DNA of 51,818 nt from Flammeovirgaceae bacterium (lineage in GTDB: Bacteria; Bacteroidota; Bacteroidia; Cytophagales; Cyclobacteriaceae), in contig JAHEZH010000020.1 of the NCBI GenBank assembly GCA_023251155.1, positions 1 through 51,818 on the forward strand, read 5' to 3'. How positions within the stretch are numbered: the first letter of the stretch is position 1; every line of letters starts with the position of its first letter. Below are positions 42,912-51,817 of this stretch, piece after piece. Position numbers and translations under genes: made by a program. Below the pieces are notes generated by a model. That model ran no database searches. It saw only the letters and a program-made list of their open reading frames with translations, and was not told where the DNA came from.

Positions 42912-43541
42912 TTATTTTTTATTCTTCTTCAAATCCCTGAAGAAACGTGCCCAGTTAAATGGATTGAGAAAAGGATTCGTTCGTGGCTGAAACTGGTCAC
43001 GTACCGATCCGGCATACTGATCGATATAATACCGATAGTTGGCATTGCCATCCATCGGTGTAGTCTTGAGCATGAGTGCAAGCAACTCGGCATTCAGGTT
43101 GTTCGGGTCAATTCCTTTTTCGTCAAGCGGCACATTGAGTGCCAGCACTGCTTGTTTGAATACTTCTTCCGTAGGAAACTGGCTGATTACAACTTCAGGT
43201 AATACGGTGGTGTCTTCCATCATCTCAATCACGATGGTGAGTAAATCGGAATGATGATTAGGTACAATGTAATGACGTCTTACAAAACCTACTGAACTGA
43301 TCACCACACTGTCGCCTACTAATACCGGCATGGAAAAGAAGCCTGCACGATTGGTAGTGGTACCCCGACCAGCTTTGGGCACATAAACGTGAACTCCCGG
43401 CAGTGGGCCACCGCGTACACTGTCGCTATTCAGAATCACTCCCGAGAGCTGAATCACTCTTTTTTGATTTTGCGTAAATCCGGTTACAGCAAAACAAAAA
43501 GTACAAACACTAAGTAATAGGATGAATTTCAATCGCTTCAA
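42912..43541 (-). CDS. Secreted CarboxypepD_reg-like domain protein
   Basis: A 209-aa protein starting at TTG 43541 (K-R-L-K-F followed by a hydrophobic core and cleavage near G-F-T-Q). The frame is open to 43604, but the added residues would precede the signal peptide and are rejected. Residues about 30-115 form a carboxypeptidase-regulatory-like beta-sandwich: L-S-G-V-I-L-N-S-D, L-P-G-V-H-V-Y-V-P, G-T-T-T-N-R-A-G-F-F, and S-S-V-G-F. This module is also found at the front of TonB-dependent receptors, but no plug or barrel follows. The remaining hundred residues are of unknown fold. It is probably a periplasmic or surface protein. Confidence 0.75.
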   Translation of the reverse strand: MKRLKFILLLSVCTFCFAVTGFTQNQKRVIQLSGVILNSDSVRGGPLPGVHVYVPKAGRGTTTNRAGFFSMPVLVGDSVVISSVGFVRRHYIVPNHHSDLLTIVIEMMEDTTVLPEVVISQFPTEEVFKQAVLALNVPLDEKGIDPNNLNAELLALMLKTTPMDGNANYRYYIDQYAGSVRDQFQPRTNPFLNPFNWARFFRDLKKNKK

Positions 43542-43655
43542 GCCCTCATTTTTTTTTAAAGATAGGCATTCAGGCTGTTTTGGCCAATACCCGCCTGGCA
43601 CCAATTCTATGTACGGTTTTCGTATCTTGCAGGCCTATTTTACAAAAGCCTTTCG

Positions 43656-44045
43656 TTGCGTTTAAAACACTTTAATATCGATCCGGGAGCGCAGATTTTT
43701 TTGGCCTGCTCCGACACCTCGCGCCTGCGTATGCTGCACCTGATCCTGACCAATGGCGAGATGTGCATTACCGACCTGGAACATATTTTAGAGTTCACTC
43801 AGACTAAAACGTCACGCCATCTGATTTATTTAAAAAACTCAGGCATTCTCACCAGCCGGAAATTTAATCAATGGATATTTTACCAGATTAAAGACGAGGT
43901 ACAGGACATTATTCAACAGATCTTCCATTTTCTGCGCAGAGACCCTGTACTGCAAAAAGACCAGTATATTTTTAATAACCTGTACACCAACCGGGAGCTC
44001 ACACTCAACAAGCTGAAGATGAAACCCCTCAGCCACCGCTCATGA
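43656..44045 (+). CDS. ArsR-family winged-helix transcriptional regulator
   Basis: A 129-aa protein with an ArsR-like HTH: S-R-L-R-M-L-H-L-I-L (helix 1), then M-C-I-T-D-L-E-H-I-L, and the recognition helix T-K-T-S-R-H-L-I-Y-L-K-N-S-G-I-L followed by a beta-wing (F-N-Q-W-I-F-Y-Q-I). No metal-binding Cys cluster typical of metal sensors is visible. The start is TTG at 43656 (no ATG fits). The TGA overlaps the ATG of the YjjG-like nucleotidase, so the two are translationally coupled. What it regulates is not clear; it may regulate its own operon. Confidence 0.82.
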   Translation: MRLKHFNIDPGAQIFLACSDTSRLRMLHLILTNGEMCITDLEHILEFTQTKTSRHLIYLKNSGILTSRKFNQWIFYQIKDEVQDIIQQIFHFLRRDPVLQKDQYIFNNLYTNRELTLNKLKMKPLSHRS

Positions 44046-44737
44046 AAAACTACAAATGCGTTTTGTTTGACCTTGATCATACCCTGTGGGACTATGATAC
44101 CAATGCCGCTGAAGCGCTGAACGAACTCTACGTACACTACGAATTACACTACAAAAGCAGCGAGCCGGCAGAGGTTTTCGTGAAGAACTTTACTGAAATC
44201 AACACTCACCTGTGGGATCTGCTCGACCAGGGAAAAATCCATCGTGATGTGATCCGGGCCGAACGATTCCATCGCGTATTTCAATCCATTGGTATTGATG
44301 ACTATGCCCTGTCATTGAAATTTTCAAGTGACTACCTGGATGTATCACCGAAAAAGAAAAACCTGCTTCCCAATGCCATGGAGGTATTGAACTACCTGCA
44401 TCCCAAATACCCCCTGTTTATCATTACGAATGGATTTGATGAGATACAGGGTGTGAAGACCACCTCGTCCGGTATTCACCATTTTTTTAAAAGTGTGGTC
44501 ACCTCTGAAAGAGCCGGGAGCAAAAAACCAGAAAAGAAAATCTTCGATTATGTATTAGTCCGGTATGGATTTCGGCCCTACGAAGCCATTATGATTGGCG
44601 ACAACCTTTCCACCGATATACTTGGTGCGCACAATTCAGGTATCGATTCGGTTTTCTTCAATCCGCAAAAAGTAGTGCATCAAACCAAAGTACATCACGA
44701 AATCGCTGATTTGCTTGAACTAAAACGCATTCTCTGA
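44042..44737 (+). CDS. yjjG: YjjG-family noncanonical pyrimidine nucleotidase (HAD)
   Basis: A 231-aa HAD phosphatase. The nucleophile motif is F-D10-L-D12-H-T-L-W, the cap is alpha-helical (about 15-95), motif II is in I-I-T-N-G-F-D-E-I-Q, motif III in G-S-K-K-P-E, and motif IV in M-I-G-D-N-L-S-T-D-I-L-G. The D-H-T-L-W-D and T-N-G-F sequences are characteristic of the YjjG group, which removes phosphate from (deoxy)nucleoside 5'-monophosphates, including non-canonical pyrimidines, to keep them out of DNA. Its ATG overlaps the stop of the ArsR-like gene. The symbol is by family resemblance. Confidence 0.87.
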   Translation: MKNYKCVLFDLDHTLWDYDTNAAEALNELYVHYELHYKSSEPAEVFVKNFTEINTHLWDLLDQGKIHRDVIRAERFHRVFQSIGIDDYALSLKFSSDYLDVSPKKKNLLPNAMEVLNYLHPKYPLFIITNGFDEIQGVKTTSSGIHHFFKSVVTSERAGSKKPEKKIFDYVLVRYGFRPYEAIMIGDNLSTDILGAHNSGIDSVFFNPQKVVHQTKVHHEIADLLELKRIL

Positions 44738-44784
44738 CCTTTTTACTATTTGAGTTAACTTACGCCAAAATTATATTATCAGTC

Positions 44785-46416
44785 ATGTCCAAAGGTTTTT
44801 ATAACATCCCACATCCTAAAAACGAACCGGTTCTTTCTTATGCTCCGGGTTCTAAAGAAAGAGCTGCTTTGAAAAAAGCACTTGACGAAGCACGTGCTCA
44901 AACTATCGATATACCGATGTACATCGGTGCCGAAGAAGTGCGTACCGATAAGAAAAAAGCCATTACTCCTCCGCATGACCACCAGCATGTGCTGGGTCAC
45001 TTCAATGAAGGAGATAAGACACACGTAGAGAAAGCAATCCATGCCGCATTGGCAGCAAAAGAAGCCTGGTCTAACCTGGGCTGGGAGCACCGCGCAAGTA
45101 TATTTTTAAAAGCCGCTGATTTACTGGCCGGCCCGTATCGCTATAAGATGAATGCCGCTACGATGCTGGGGCAATCGAAGAATGCCTTCCAGGCGGAAAT
45201 TGACTCCGCTTGCGAGCTCATTGATTTCCTTCGTTTCAATGTGCATTTCATGAGTGAGATCTATGGTGATCAGCCAGAGTCATCACCCGGTGTATGGAAC
45301 CGTATCGAGTATCGTCCGCTGGAAGGATTTACGTTCGCGCTCACTCCTTTCAACTTTACCGCTATTGGTGGCAACCTGCCTACCTGTATGGCCCTGATGG
45401 GAAACACCGTAGTATGGAAAGCCGCCAACACACAGATTTATTCCGCCCATGTCATTATGCAGATACTGAAAGAGGCAGGATTACCGGATGGCGTGATCAA
45501 TCTGGTTTACGTAAGTGGTCCTGATGCGGGTGAGGTGATTTTCAACCATAAGGACTTTGCCGGTCTTCATTTTACCGGAAGCACCGGCGTGTTTCAGAAC
45601 ATGTGGAAAACCATTGGTAATAATATCCATAAATACAAAAGCTATCCACGCATTGTAGGTGAAACCGGTGGTAAGGATTTCATCATGGTTCATAAAAGTG
45701 CCGATGCCAAAGAAGTTGCTACGGCCATCTCACGCGGTGCATTTGAGTTTCAGGGGCAAAAATGCTCGGCTGCTTCACGCGCTTACATTCCTTACAACCT
45801 TTGGAAAGAGGTGAAAAACTATTTGCTGGAAGATCTGAAGTCGTTCAAAATGGGTGGTACCGAAGATTTTGGAAATTTCATCAATGCCGTGATTGATGAA
45901 AAAGCATTTGACTCTATCACAGGCTACATTGAGAAAGCACGACTTGATCCAATGAATGAAATCATGGCCGGTGGTAAGTACGATAAATCGAAAGGATACT
46001 TTATTGAGCCAACGATCATCGTGAGTAAAGATCCGTCTTCGTTGACCATGTGCGAAGAAATCTTCGGGCCAGTGATGACAATCTATGTTTATCATGAAGA
46101 GAGCTTTGAGCAAACACTTGAGCTGGTAGACCACACGTCACCTTATGCATTGACGGGGTCAATCATCGCCAGAGATCGTTATGCGATTGAGTTCGCCACA
46201 AAGAAATTATCAAATGCAGCCGGCAATTTCTATATCAATGATAAGCCTACCGGTGCAGTAGTAGGACAGCAGCCATTTGGCGGAGCCAGAGGTTCAGGTA
46301 CGAATGACAAAGCAGGAGCGAAAGTGAATTTACTGAGATGGGTATCGTTACGCACCATCAAAGAAACCTTTGTAACTCCGAAAGACTATCGCTATCCTTT
46401 CTTAGATAAAGAATAG
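44785..46416 (+). CDS. pruA: L-glutamate gamma-semialdehyde dehydrogenase (1-pyrroline-5-carboxylate dehydrogenase)
   Basis: A 543-aa aldehyde dehydrogenase of the P5CDH type found in eukaryotes and Bacteroidota (not the PutA fusion). It has a long N-terminal segment (A-P-G-S-K-E-R), the active-site base Glu293 (G-E-T-G-G-K-D-F), and the catalytic Cys327 in Q-G-Q-K-C-S-A-A-S-R. The C-terminal P-F-G-G-A-R-G-S-G-T-N-D-K-A-G region is diagnostic for the family. It oxidises glutamate semialdehyde to glutamate with NAD+, the second step of proline catabolism. A proline dehydrogenase gene is not in this window. It lies alone between the nucleotidase and a convergent esterase gene. Confidence 0.95.
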   Translation: MSKGFYNIPHPKNEPVLSYAPGSKERAALKKALDEARAQTIDIPMYIGAEEVRTDKKKAITPPHDHQHVLGHFNEGDKTHVEKAIHAALAAKEAWSNLGWEHRASIFLKAADLLAGPYRYKMNAATMLGQSKNAFQAEIDSACELIDFLRFNVHFMSEIYGDQPESSPGVWNRIEYRPLEGFTFALTPFNFTAIGGNLPTCMALMGNTVVWKAANTQIYSAHVIMQILKEAGLPDGVINLVYVSGPDAGEVIFNHKDFAGLHFTGSTGVFQNMWKTIGNNIHKYKSYPRIVGETGGKDFIMVHKSADAKEVATAISRGAFEFQGQKCSAASRAYIPYNLWKEVKNYLLEDLKSFKMGGTEDFGNFINAVIDEKAFDSITGYIEKARLDPMNEIMAGGKYDKSKGYFIEPTIIVSKDPSSLTMCEEIFGPVMTIYVYHEESFEQTLELVDHTSPYALTGSIIARDRYAIEFATKKLSNAAGNFYINDKPTGAVVGQQPFGGARGSGTNDKAGAKVNLLRWVSLRTIKETFVTPKDYRYPFLDKE

Positions 46417-46430
46417 TTAATAGTTATTTT

Positions 46431-46481
46431 AATAGTCCACAGTCTACAGTCGACTTTGACGACCATGGCCTGTGGACTATT
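46431..46481. terminator. Bidirectional terminator-like inverted repeat after pruA
   Basis: A perfect 12-bp inverted repeat (46431-46442 with 46470-46481, loop 27 bases) fills the gap between the convergent stops of pruA and the esterase gene. The loop is long for an intrinsic terminator, but flanks are AT-rich on both sides. Confidence 0.55.
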
Positions 46482-47366
46482 CTATTTACTTTTCACCCGA
46501 TAGCCCAATCTCTTTAACCACTCCACACTTAGCCCCGGCCAGGTATTCAATACCGGGTCTTTAGGTGCCATCCCATAGCCATGCCCTCCATGATCATAAA
46601 TGTGAAGTGATGACGGAATATTATGTTGACGTAAGGCCTGGTAGAATAAGATTCCATTCTCTGGTGGCACTACGTTATCATCCGTAGAAAATACAATGAA
46701 CGTGGGTGGCGTGTGTGCATCCACCCTGTTGTACGTGGATAACGAATCAACTAGCGTATTGTCCGGGTTTTTTCCGAGCAACATTTCACGGCTTCCATTA
46801 TGTGCTGATCTTCCTGACAAGGTAATGACCGGATAAATTAATATCGAAAAGGCAGGACGTGTACTCCACTGCTCCAAAGCATTTTTTGATTTCCTGTTTG
46901 CTGCCAGATGCATGGTGGTATTCATCGAAGCAAGATGACCACCGGCAGAAAAACCAAGTACTCCTACCCTTTCCGGATCAAGTTTCCACTCTTTGGCTCT
47001 TGATTTAATCGTGCGCATAGCGGTAGTCACATCCTGATACTGATCAGGAAATTTATGACCTTGCTGTGCACCGTTGTTCAGGCGGTAATGAAGCACAAAT
47101 GCATCAAACCCGTATTGATTATAAAAGCGAGCTACATCCACTCCTTCGTGCTGATCGGCCAGGTGGCTATATCCACCTCCGGGACATATTAATATGGCCG
47201 ATCCGTTGGCCGAGTCTGGTTTTGCTTTGAAGTACTCGATGTAGGGAGGTTCTTTGTCAAAACCATCGTTAGTGATTTTCTGTAAAGCAGGATACAAATA
47301 GATTTTTTCCTGGGCCATAGTGGAAAGTGAAGTAAGTAAGAAGAGGAACAACCATATTTTATTCAT
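46482..47366 (-). CDS. Secreted alpha/beta-hydrolase, BD-FAE/acetyl-xylan-esterase-like
   Basis: A 294-aa protein with signal peptide (1-19, ending S-T-M-A-Q). The oxyanion-hole motif is C-P-G-G-G-Y, the nucleophile is Ser140 in G-F-S-A-G-G-H, an acid lies in S-T-D-D-N-V-V-P-P, and the His is in D-H-G-G-H-G-Y-G. This is the pattern of the family often labelled xylanase, though members are esterases acting on acetylated or feruloylated sugars (BD-FAE type). It would act in the periplasm on oligosaccharides taken up by the cell. No SusC/D genes are adjacent. A Lys-rich C-terminus carries no sorting domain. Confidence 0.85.
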   Translation of the reverse strand: MNKIWLFLFLLTSLSTMAQEKIYLYPALQKITNDGFDKEPPYIEYFKAKPDSANGSAILICPGGGYSHLADQHEGVDVARFYNQYGFDAFVLHYRLNNGAQQGHKFPDQYQDVTTAMRTIKSRAKEWKLDPERVGVLGFSAGGHLASMNTTMHLAANRKSKNALEQWSTRPAFSILIYPVITLSGRSAHNGSREMLLGKNPDNTLVDSLSTYNRVDAHTPPTFIVFSTDDNVVPPENGILFYQALRQHNIPSSLHIYDHGGHGYGMAPKDPVLNTWPGLSVEWLKRLGYRVKSK

Positions 47367-47670
47367 TGCCGGAATGGATTTGAAATTAAATATAAGTAAT
47401 GAATGAACAAGAAAATAAATGCGGAGTTACAAACTGGATGTTTTACGTGGTGAACGGCTCGTTTTGATTTAGGATTTGTGGCCGGTCAAAATGGAGATTT
47501 CAGATGCATCAACTCACCCGACCAATAAATACCATCCTTCAATAAGCATCCACAATAAGAGGTCCCACCCTCTTTGAAGTTACGTTTGCGCCATGGGTTA
47601 TGACGATACCCCATTTAAAATTGAATCGCTCATTTTCAGACAGACTGATTTTAATAACCACAAACATTAT
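47367..47670. other. Intergenic region, nothing recognised
   Basis: About 300 bases upstream of the esterase gene (minus strand). It presumably contains the esterase promoter. I saw no RNA gene, repeat or credible open frame. Confidence 0.35.
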
Positions 47671-47707
47671 AAAACACAAAACTCCCTACCCGGGAGCTTT
47701 GTGTTTT
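47671..47707 (-). terminator. Strong terminator of the CreD operon
   Basis: A 16-bp inverted repeat with a single mismatch (47671-47686 with 47692-47707, loop 5 bases) begins 18 bases after the creD stop on the minus strand. It has a GC-rich apex and A/T-rich base with T's after it, as in intrinsic terminators. Confidence 0.75.
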
Positions 47708-47725
47708 GCAAGCTGTATGACAGCG

Positions 47726-49117
47726 TTATTCCCATTTTTGAGTTTCCGTCTCCTTGTACCACTTGATATTCCGGGAAAAATACATGATCACTGCGATGAT
47801 AATAAACAAACCAACGCTTCCGATCAATAACGAATAATCCTCGGCCTGAATAATCACAAAGATGAAGGTATAGAACAAGGTCATCAACAAAGTGAACAGA
47901 ACAGTGAGCGATTTCTTTATCAGGAAGGTAGTAGAATACAATGCCACCAGAGTGACTGTTGCAATAGATGCAATCGCATAAGCGGTGTCATACCCCCAAT
48001 GCTCTGAGAACGACAACAGCAAGGTGTAATAGATAATCAGCGCTGCACCCACAAGAATGTATTGAAACGGATGTATGCGAACTTTAGCCGTGAGCTCTAC
48101 CAAAAAAAGTACAGTGAAGGCGAGGATGATAATCAACACCCCATATTTTGCCGTGCGAATACTTTTCTGATATTGATCTGCCGGAATCAATAGACGCACT
48201 CCAAACTCAGCGCCATTCAGGTGTTGTTCATTGTCCACCCATTGCTGTGAAAACGGACGATTATATGAAAGTATTTTCCATACTGCGTTAAAACCCTTCT
48301 CTGTTATTTCGCGGCTATTCGGTAGCATCTGTCCATCAAAGCTTGGTGAAGTCCAATCACCGGACACTTTCACTTCAGTGGTTTTACCCGCAGGCACAAA
48401 GTATAATTGTTCACTTCCCTTCAGTTGCAGATCGATCGCGAAATCAGAAACAACATCCGCATTTGAATTCCAGTTCATCGAAGCAGCAATTCCTTTTATC
48501 ATTTCAGGATTACCATTCACCGTATTCGTTAAGCCAATATCGCTGGAAGGTTCTGATTCAAATTTCTTTTGACCTGAAGAGATTACAGGATTTTCGCTGA
48601 TACCGCGCAAGTCACTGATCCCTGTCACCAGCTTTGCTTCTTTCCAGTGAATTTGTTCGTTTTGTACATTCCATCTGGCAAAATCAAGGTTCCCAAACTT
48701 TGCTTTCATTTGTATTTTAGAATCGTACACCACGGCTTCAAAAATTCCCCGCTCCAATACTTTAGGTGCTACTTTGCCATTGATTAACAACTCTTCCGGA
48801 AGGAAGAATGCCTGATGAACCGACTCCGAAACTTCCTCTATCTGAATTCCCTTTTGCCATGATTTTATCGTCTCCACTTTTGTAAAAGGAACTACCAGCA
48901 CAGGCCCTGTCAGTGTTTGCGTGCCTGACCACTTATTAGAAATCTCGCGTACTACATCATCCGCGCGGTACTGTCGTTCATTGACCAGCGATTCAATCCA
49001 GGAAGCAGGAATCAACAGGATCAGAATCAAAAATCCGATGGATAGCAATTTGATCATCACCGATTCTTTAAGCCAGTTATTGAATCGGTCGAGAAGAGAG
49101 AGAGGTGTATTTTCCAT
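47726..49117 (-). CDS. creD: CreD-family inner-membrane protein
   Basis: A 463-aa protein. The N-terminal helix (about 22-42) is followed by W-I-E-S-L-V-N-E-R-Q-Y-R and then the family-defining W-S-G-T-Q-T-L-T-G-P-V-L-V-V-P-F segment. A large periplasmic beta-rich domain (about 45-325) and six C-terminal helices complete it. CreD is an inner-membrane protein of the CreBC regulon in gammaproteobacteria, linked to envelope integrity and beta-lactam/colicin responses; its molecular activity is unknown. Here it is the last gene of a four-gene operon with a DUF4173-like membrane protein, 1 base upstream. Confidence 0.9.
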   Translation of the reverse strand: MENTPLSLLDRFNNWLKESVMIKLLSIGFLILILLIPASWIESLVNERQYRADDVVREISNKWSGTQTLTGPVLVVPFTKVETIKSWQKGIQIEEVSESVHQAFFLPEELLINGKVAPKVLERGIFEAVVYDSKIQMKAKFGNLDFARWNVQNEQIHWKEAKLVTGISDLRGISENPVISSGQKKFESEPSSDIGLTNTVNGNPEMIKGIAASMNWNSNADVVSDFAIDLQLKGSEQLYFVPAGKTTEVKVSGDWTSPSFDGQMLPNSREITEKGFNAVWKILSYNRPFSQQWVDNEQHLNGAEFGVRLLIPADQYQKSIRTAKYGVLIIILAFTVLFLVELTAKVRIHPFQYILVGAALIIYYTLLLSFSEHWGYDTAYAIASIATVTLVALYSTTFLIKKSLTVLFTLLMTLFYTFIFVIIQAEDYSLLIGSVGLFIIIAVIMYFSRNIKWYKETETQKWE

Positions 49118-49118
49118 G

Positions 49119-50651
49119 TTATTTATTTGATAGTGTTTCTATATTAGTTTTGTTTTCAGCCTTTATTAACTCCTCATAGGAATGCTGATCGGCAACCGTA
49201 AAAGATTGTATATCCTTATCGGGATGATCCCGGATAAAATCATGAACTCGTTTGTTCAAAAAAGAAGCATAATCCCAATGATCTCCATCAATAGTTCCCT
49301 CACCTTTAAACAAGTGCCTATTCTCATTGATCAGGTAGAGTGTTTTATCAGAGAGGTTGATTAAAAAGGAATAATCAATAGTCGCATTCTTTGCGTGATC
49401 TATATTATAGCGGGCGATAAGCATGTCCCAATTGATTAAACTGGTAAAAACCAATACACCGTATATAGCCCAGCTATTGACCTTGAATAAATAGAATGAG
49501 GATTTTAACGAATGGATTTTAACAACAAGGGTAAACAGTCCATAAAGAACAAGAATCAAAAAAAGTACAACCCCAATTCGTTTATAAGCAAGACCATGCT
49601 GATGAATGTAGTGGTAGTTTCTAATGGCTACCGACAGGACTAATACCGTATTCTGGAAAATCCATACGTAGGCGAGTACTTTCAACGACTTGTTCTTGCG
49701 GAGCAGGTTCAGATTGCCTCTGAAGAAGTAGAGCATAATACCCATAGAGATAAGAATACTCAATATCAGCAAGTAGGTTCCTTCGTGTACAAACTGAGAT
49801 AGATTGTTCACCTGCGAATAATCAAAATTGAACCACACCCATTGCATGTCAATGACGTTCACAACCAGCAATAGCAGGTTAACCAGCGAGATCGTTAACA
49901 CCGCAATACGAAACTCGCTGACGAACTCTTTATAGATTGCGCCGAATTTCCTGCCCCCTTCCGGCTTATTTTTTACTCTTCGGTACACATCACTGAACCT
50001 GGATTCGTTCACTACCAGTTCGCGATAACGACTGTTGAAAACGACCAGCGAACAAACCGATAAGCCCACCAACAGGAAGATGAAATGTGAAAAAGAAAAG
50101 GCAGCAAAAAATCCATCGATATAAATCCAGAGGGCATCCCAAACACGTGAAGACAGGTGATCAAACACGGGATTAGCGAATTTGAATATCCAGTAGAAGG
50201 CGGTCACCACGATCAAGGGAATCACGGTTAACCCGATCAGGTTCAGGCTTCGGTTCAGCCGTTGATGTTCCCGCTTGTATCTTCTGTATTCCTCGGCATA
50301 GTTTTTATAAAAAGTAAGAAGGCTGTAAAGCGAGGTAAGAACAGAATTGTACGCCGTGCGTAGTGAGGGCTGATGGATGAATCCCACCATTAAGAAAAAC
50401 GAAATCACATACGCTACTTTGGCTGTGCCTGAATTGTAAATAAAAACAAGTACGGCCAGCAACAAGGTACCCATAATGGTAACTTGTGTGTTTCGGTATA
50501 CGAGGCTCAGCTTATTCCCGATGACCAATAACGGAACGGCAAGGCAAGTGAAGAACAGCACGTTTAGTCCAAGTGTCTGCGACCAAAACAGATAGTCGTA
50601 GATGAAGAGAAGAAAAAAAGCAAAAATGACGTTGTATCTATTCTTATACAT
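49119..50651 (-). CDS. DUF4173-like polytopic membrane protein
   Basis: A 510-aa protein with about 12 membrane segments. Cytoplasmic loops are highly basic (Y-R-R-Y-K-R-E-H-Q-R-L-N-R), and a conserved-looking C-terminal soluble segment ends near D-H-W-D-Y-A-S-F-L-N. The size, topology and the N-W-D-M-L-I-A-R-Y-N-I motif suggest DUF4173, a family often found next to creD in Bacteroidota. That name comes from memory of the family rather than a search. It lies between the winged-helix regulator and creD on the same strand (1 base before creD). Function unknown. Confidence 0.7.
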   Translation of the reverse strand: MYKNRYNVIFAFFLLFIYDYLFWSQTLGLNVLFFTCLAVPLLVIGNKLSLVYRNTQVTIMGTLLLAVLVFIYNSGTAKVAYVISFFLMVGFIHQPSLRTAYNSVLTSLYSLLTFYKNYAEEYRRYKREHQRLNRSLNLIGLTVIPLIVVTAFYWIFKFANPVFDHLSSRVWDALWIYIDGFFAAFSFSHFIFLLVGLSVCSLVVFNSRYRELVVNESRFSDVYRRVKNKPEGGRKFGAIYKEFVSEFRIAVLTISLVNLLLLVVNVIDMQWVWFNFDYSQVNNLSQFVHEGTYLLILSILISMGIMLYFFRGNLNLLRKNKSLKVLAYVWIFQNTVLVLSVAIRNYHYIHQHGLAYKRIGVVLFLILVLYGLFTLVVKIHSLKSSFYLFKVNSWAIYGVLVFTSLINWDMLIARYNIDHAKNATIDYSFLINLSDKTLYLINENRHLFKGEGTIDGDHWDYASFLNKRVHDFIRDHPDKDIQSFTVADQHSYEELIKAENKTNIETLSNK

Positions 50652-50690
50652 AAAAGTACTTTGTTTTTAAAAGTTGATAGTTAAAAAATT

Positions 50691-50993
50691 TTACTTCCGC
50701 TGATTTTTAATAATTTCTTCCATTGCATCCAGGTGTTTCCTGAAAGCAGTACGACCACGTTCCGAAATTTTATAACGGGTATTGGGCTTTCGGTCAATGA
50801 AGGTCTTTTGCACGGTGATGTACTTTTCTTTTTCCAGTGCTTTAATGTGCGTAGCGAGGTTTCCATCGGTGGCTTGCAGCAATTCCCTGAGTGCACTGAA
50901 GTCGTACGAATCATTGGCAACCAATATGCCCATGATCTGCAGGCGCATACGGTGTTCCAGAATCCGGTCGAAATTTTCAAAAGGATTTTTCAT
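50691..50993 (-). CDS. Winged-helix transcriptional regulator (MarR-like, HTH_27 type)
   Basis: A 100-aa one-domain regulator: helix 1 R-L-Q-I-M-G-I-L, then F-S-A-L-R-E-L-L-Q-A-T-D-G-N-L-A-T-H-I-K-A-L-E, and a beta-wing I-T-V-Q-K-T-F with a T-R-Y-K-I-S-E-R-G tail. This is the form of the small winged-helix proteins that often sit next to integral membrane proteins. Its ATG overlaps the stop of the upstream membrane protein (ATGA on the minus strand), so the two are translationally coupled. It probably represses or activates this operon. The overlapping frame 50681-50980 is a shadow. Confidence 0.85.
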   Translation of the reverse strand: MKNPFENFDRILEHRMRLQIMGILVANDSYDFSALRELLQATDGNLATHIKALEKEKYITVQKTFIDRKPNTRYKISERGRTAFRKHLDAMEEIIKNQRK

Positions 50994-51616
50994 CGGTCAT
51001 ACTTGCGGTACATCAATGCACCATAAAAAATATGAAGTACGCCAAAGCCAATGGTCCAGAAAAGAAGACCGTATCCGGGCAATGCGGCGGCGATCAATCC
51101 CAATATGATTTCAGAATATCCAAGATAGCGCACCTCATCATAAAGATTAGCGCTTGCATGGATCAGGGCGAGGCCATAGAAAATGAGGCTGGCGGCAGCT
51201 ACCACGCCGTAGTGATTATAAAAAAGAAGGATCAGGATAAATATTCCACCGGTAACCAGCGGAACGAGCAGGTTGATAAACAGCCGTTTGCTGGTTTCAT
51301 TCCAAATGGTGGTCCCCAGCTGCTTTGCCTTACGTGAACTGAGCCAGAAGCCCGTACCGACAGACGCTACCAAAACAATCAGGGCGATGGTACCTAATTG
51401 CAGCACGATCGGCCCATCCTGTACGGATTGCTGCCGGTACGCAACAGGCGATAGTGGATATTGGATTTTAAAGTAGGCAACGATGGCTCCCAGCGTGGCG
51501 TAGGTACCGGCAAGAATGCCGGAAAGGCCACTGAGTGAAATAAATTTCACGGATCGCTCCATCAGATGGCGAATGGAAGCCAGATCTTGTTGATAATCAT
51601 TATTCTGATTCATCAA
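50990..51616 (-). CDS. Membrane protein of the CreD operon
   Basis: A 208-aa protein with about six membrane segments after a soluble N-terminal region (about 1-25) containing D-L-A-S-I-R-H-L-M-E-R-S-V-K-F-I-S-L-S-G-L-S-G. That N-terminal pattern is common in Bacteroidota membrane proteins paired with small winged-helix regulators, but no function is known. It is the first gene of the operon that continues with the regulator (overlapping stop/start), the DUF4173-like protein and creD. The start is ATG 51616; the next codon is also ATG. It might act as a membrane-bound sensor or partner of the regulator. Confidence 0.75.
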   Translation of the reverse strand: MMNQNNDYQQDLASIRHLMERSVKFISLSGLSGILAGTYATLGAIVAYFKIQYPLSPVAYRQQSVQDGPIVLQLGTIALIVLVASVGTGFWLSSRKAKQLGTTIWNETSKRLFINLLVPLVTGGIFILILLFYNHYGVVAAASLIFYGLALIHASANLYDEVRYLGYSEIILGLIAAALPGYGLLFWTIGFGVLHIFYGALMYRKYDR

Positions 51617-51743
51617 AAGTACTTTTAATTACAAAGCAAATATACGGATGAACCGGATATTCGTTACGGATTCATAATTTATTTTAAAAATTTGAGTGTG
51701 ATGTTGGCATTTATAGATGGATGCACTATTATTGCAGCCCGAT

Positions 51744-51817
51744 TCCTCCTTAGCTCAGCTGGTTAGAGCATCTGACTGTTAATCAGAGGGTCTTTGGTTC
51801 AAGTCCAAAAGGAGGAG
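51744..51817 (+). tRNA. tRNA-Asn, anticodon GTT
   Basis: A 74-nt cloverleaf: acceptor TCCTCCT/AGGAGGA, D-stem GCTC/GAGC, anticodon stem TCTGA/TCAGA with loop CTGTTAA (anticodon GTT at 51778-51780), T-arm with TTCAAGT loop, and discriminator G73. The window ends one base after the discriminator, so I cannot tell whether CCA is encoded (the next base is C). Confidence 0.93.

Noticed and set aside
47600-47830. 76-codon plus-strand open frame overlapping the creD end
   Set aside because: It runs through the strong terminator hairpin and into the antisense of creD.
50681-50980. 99-codon minus-strand frame overlapping the winged-helix gene
   Set aside because: Out-of-frame shadow; the alternative frame 50691-50993 encodes a recognisable regulator with an ATGA overlap to its neighbour.
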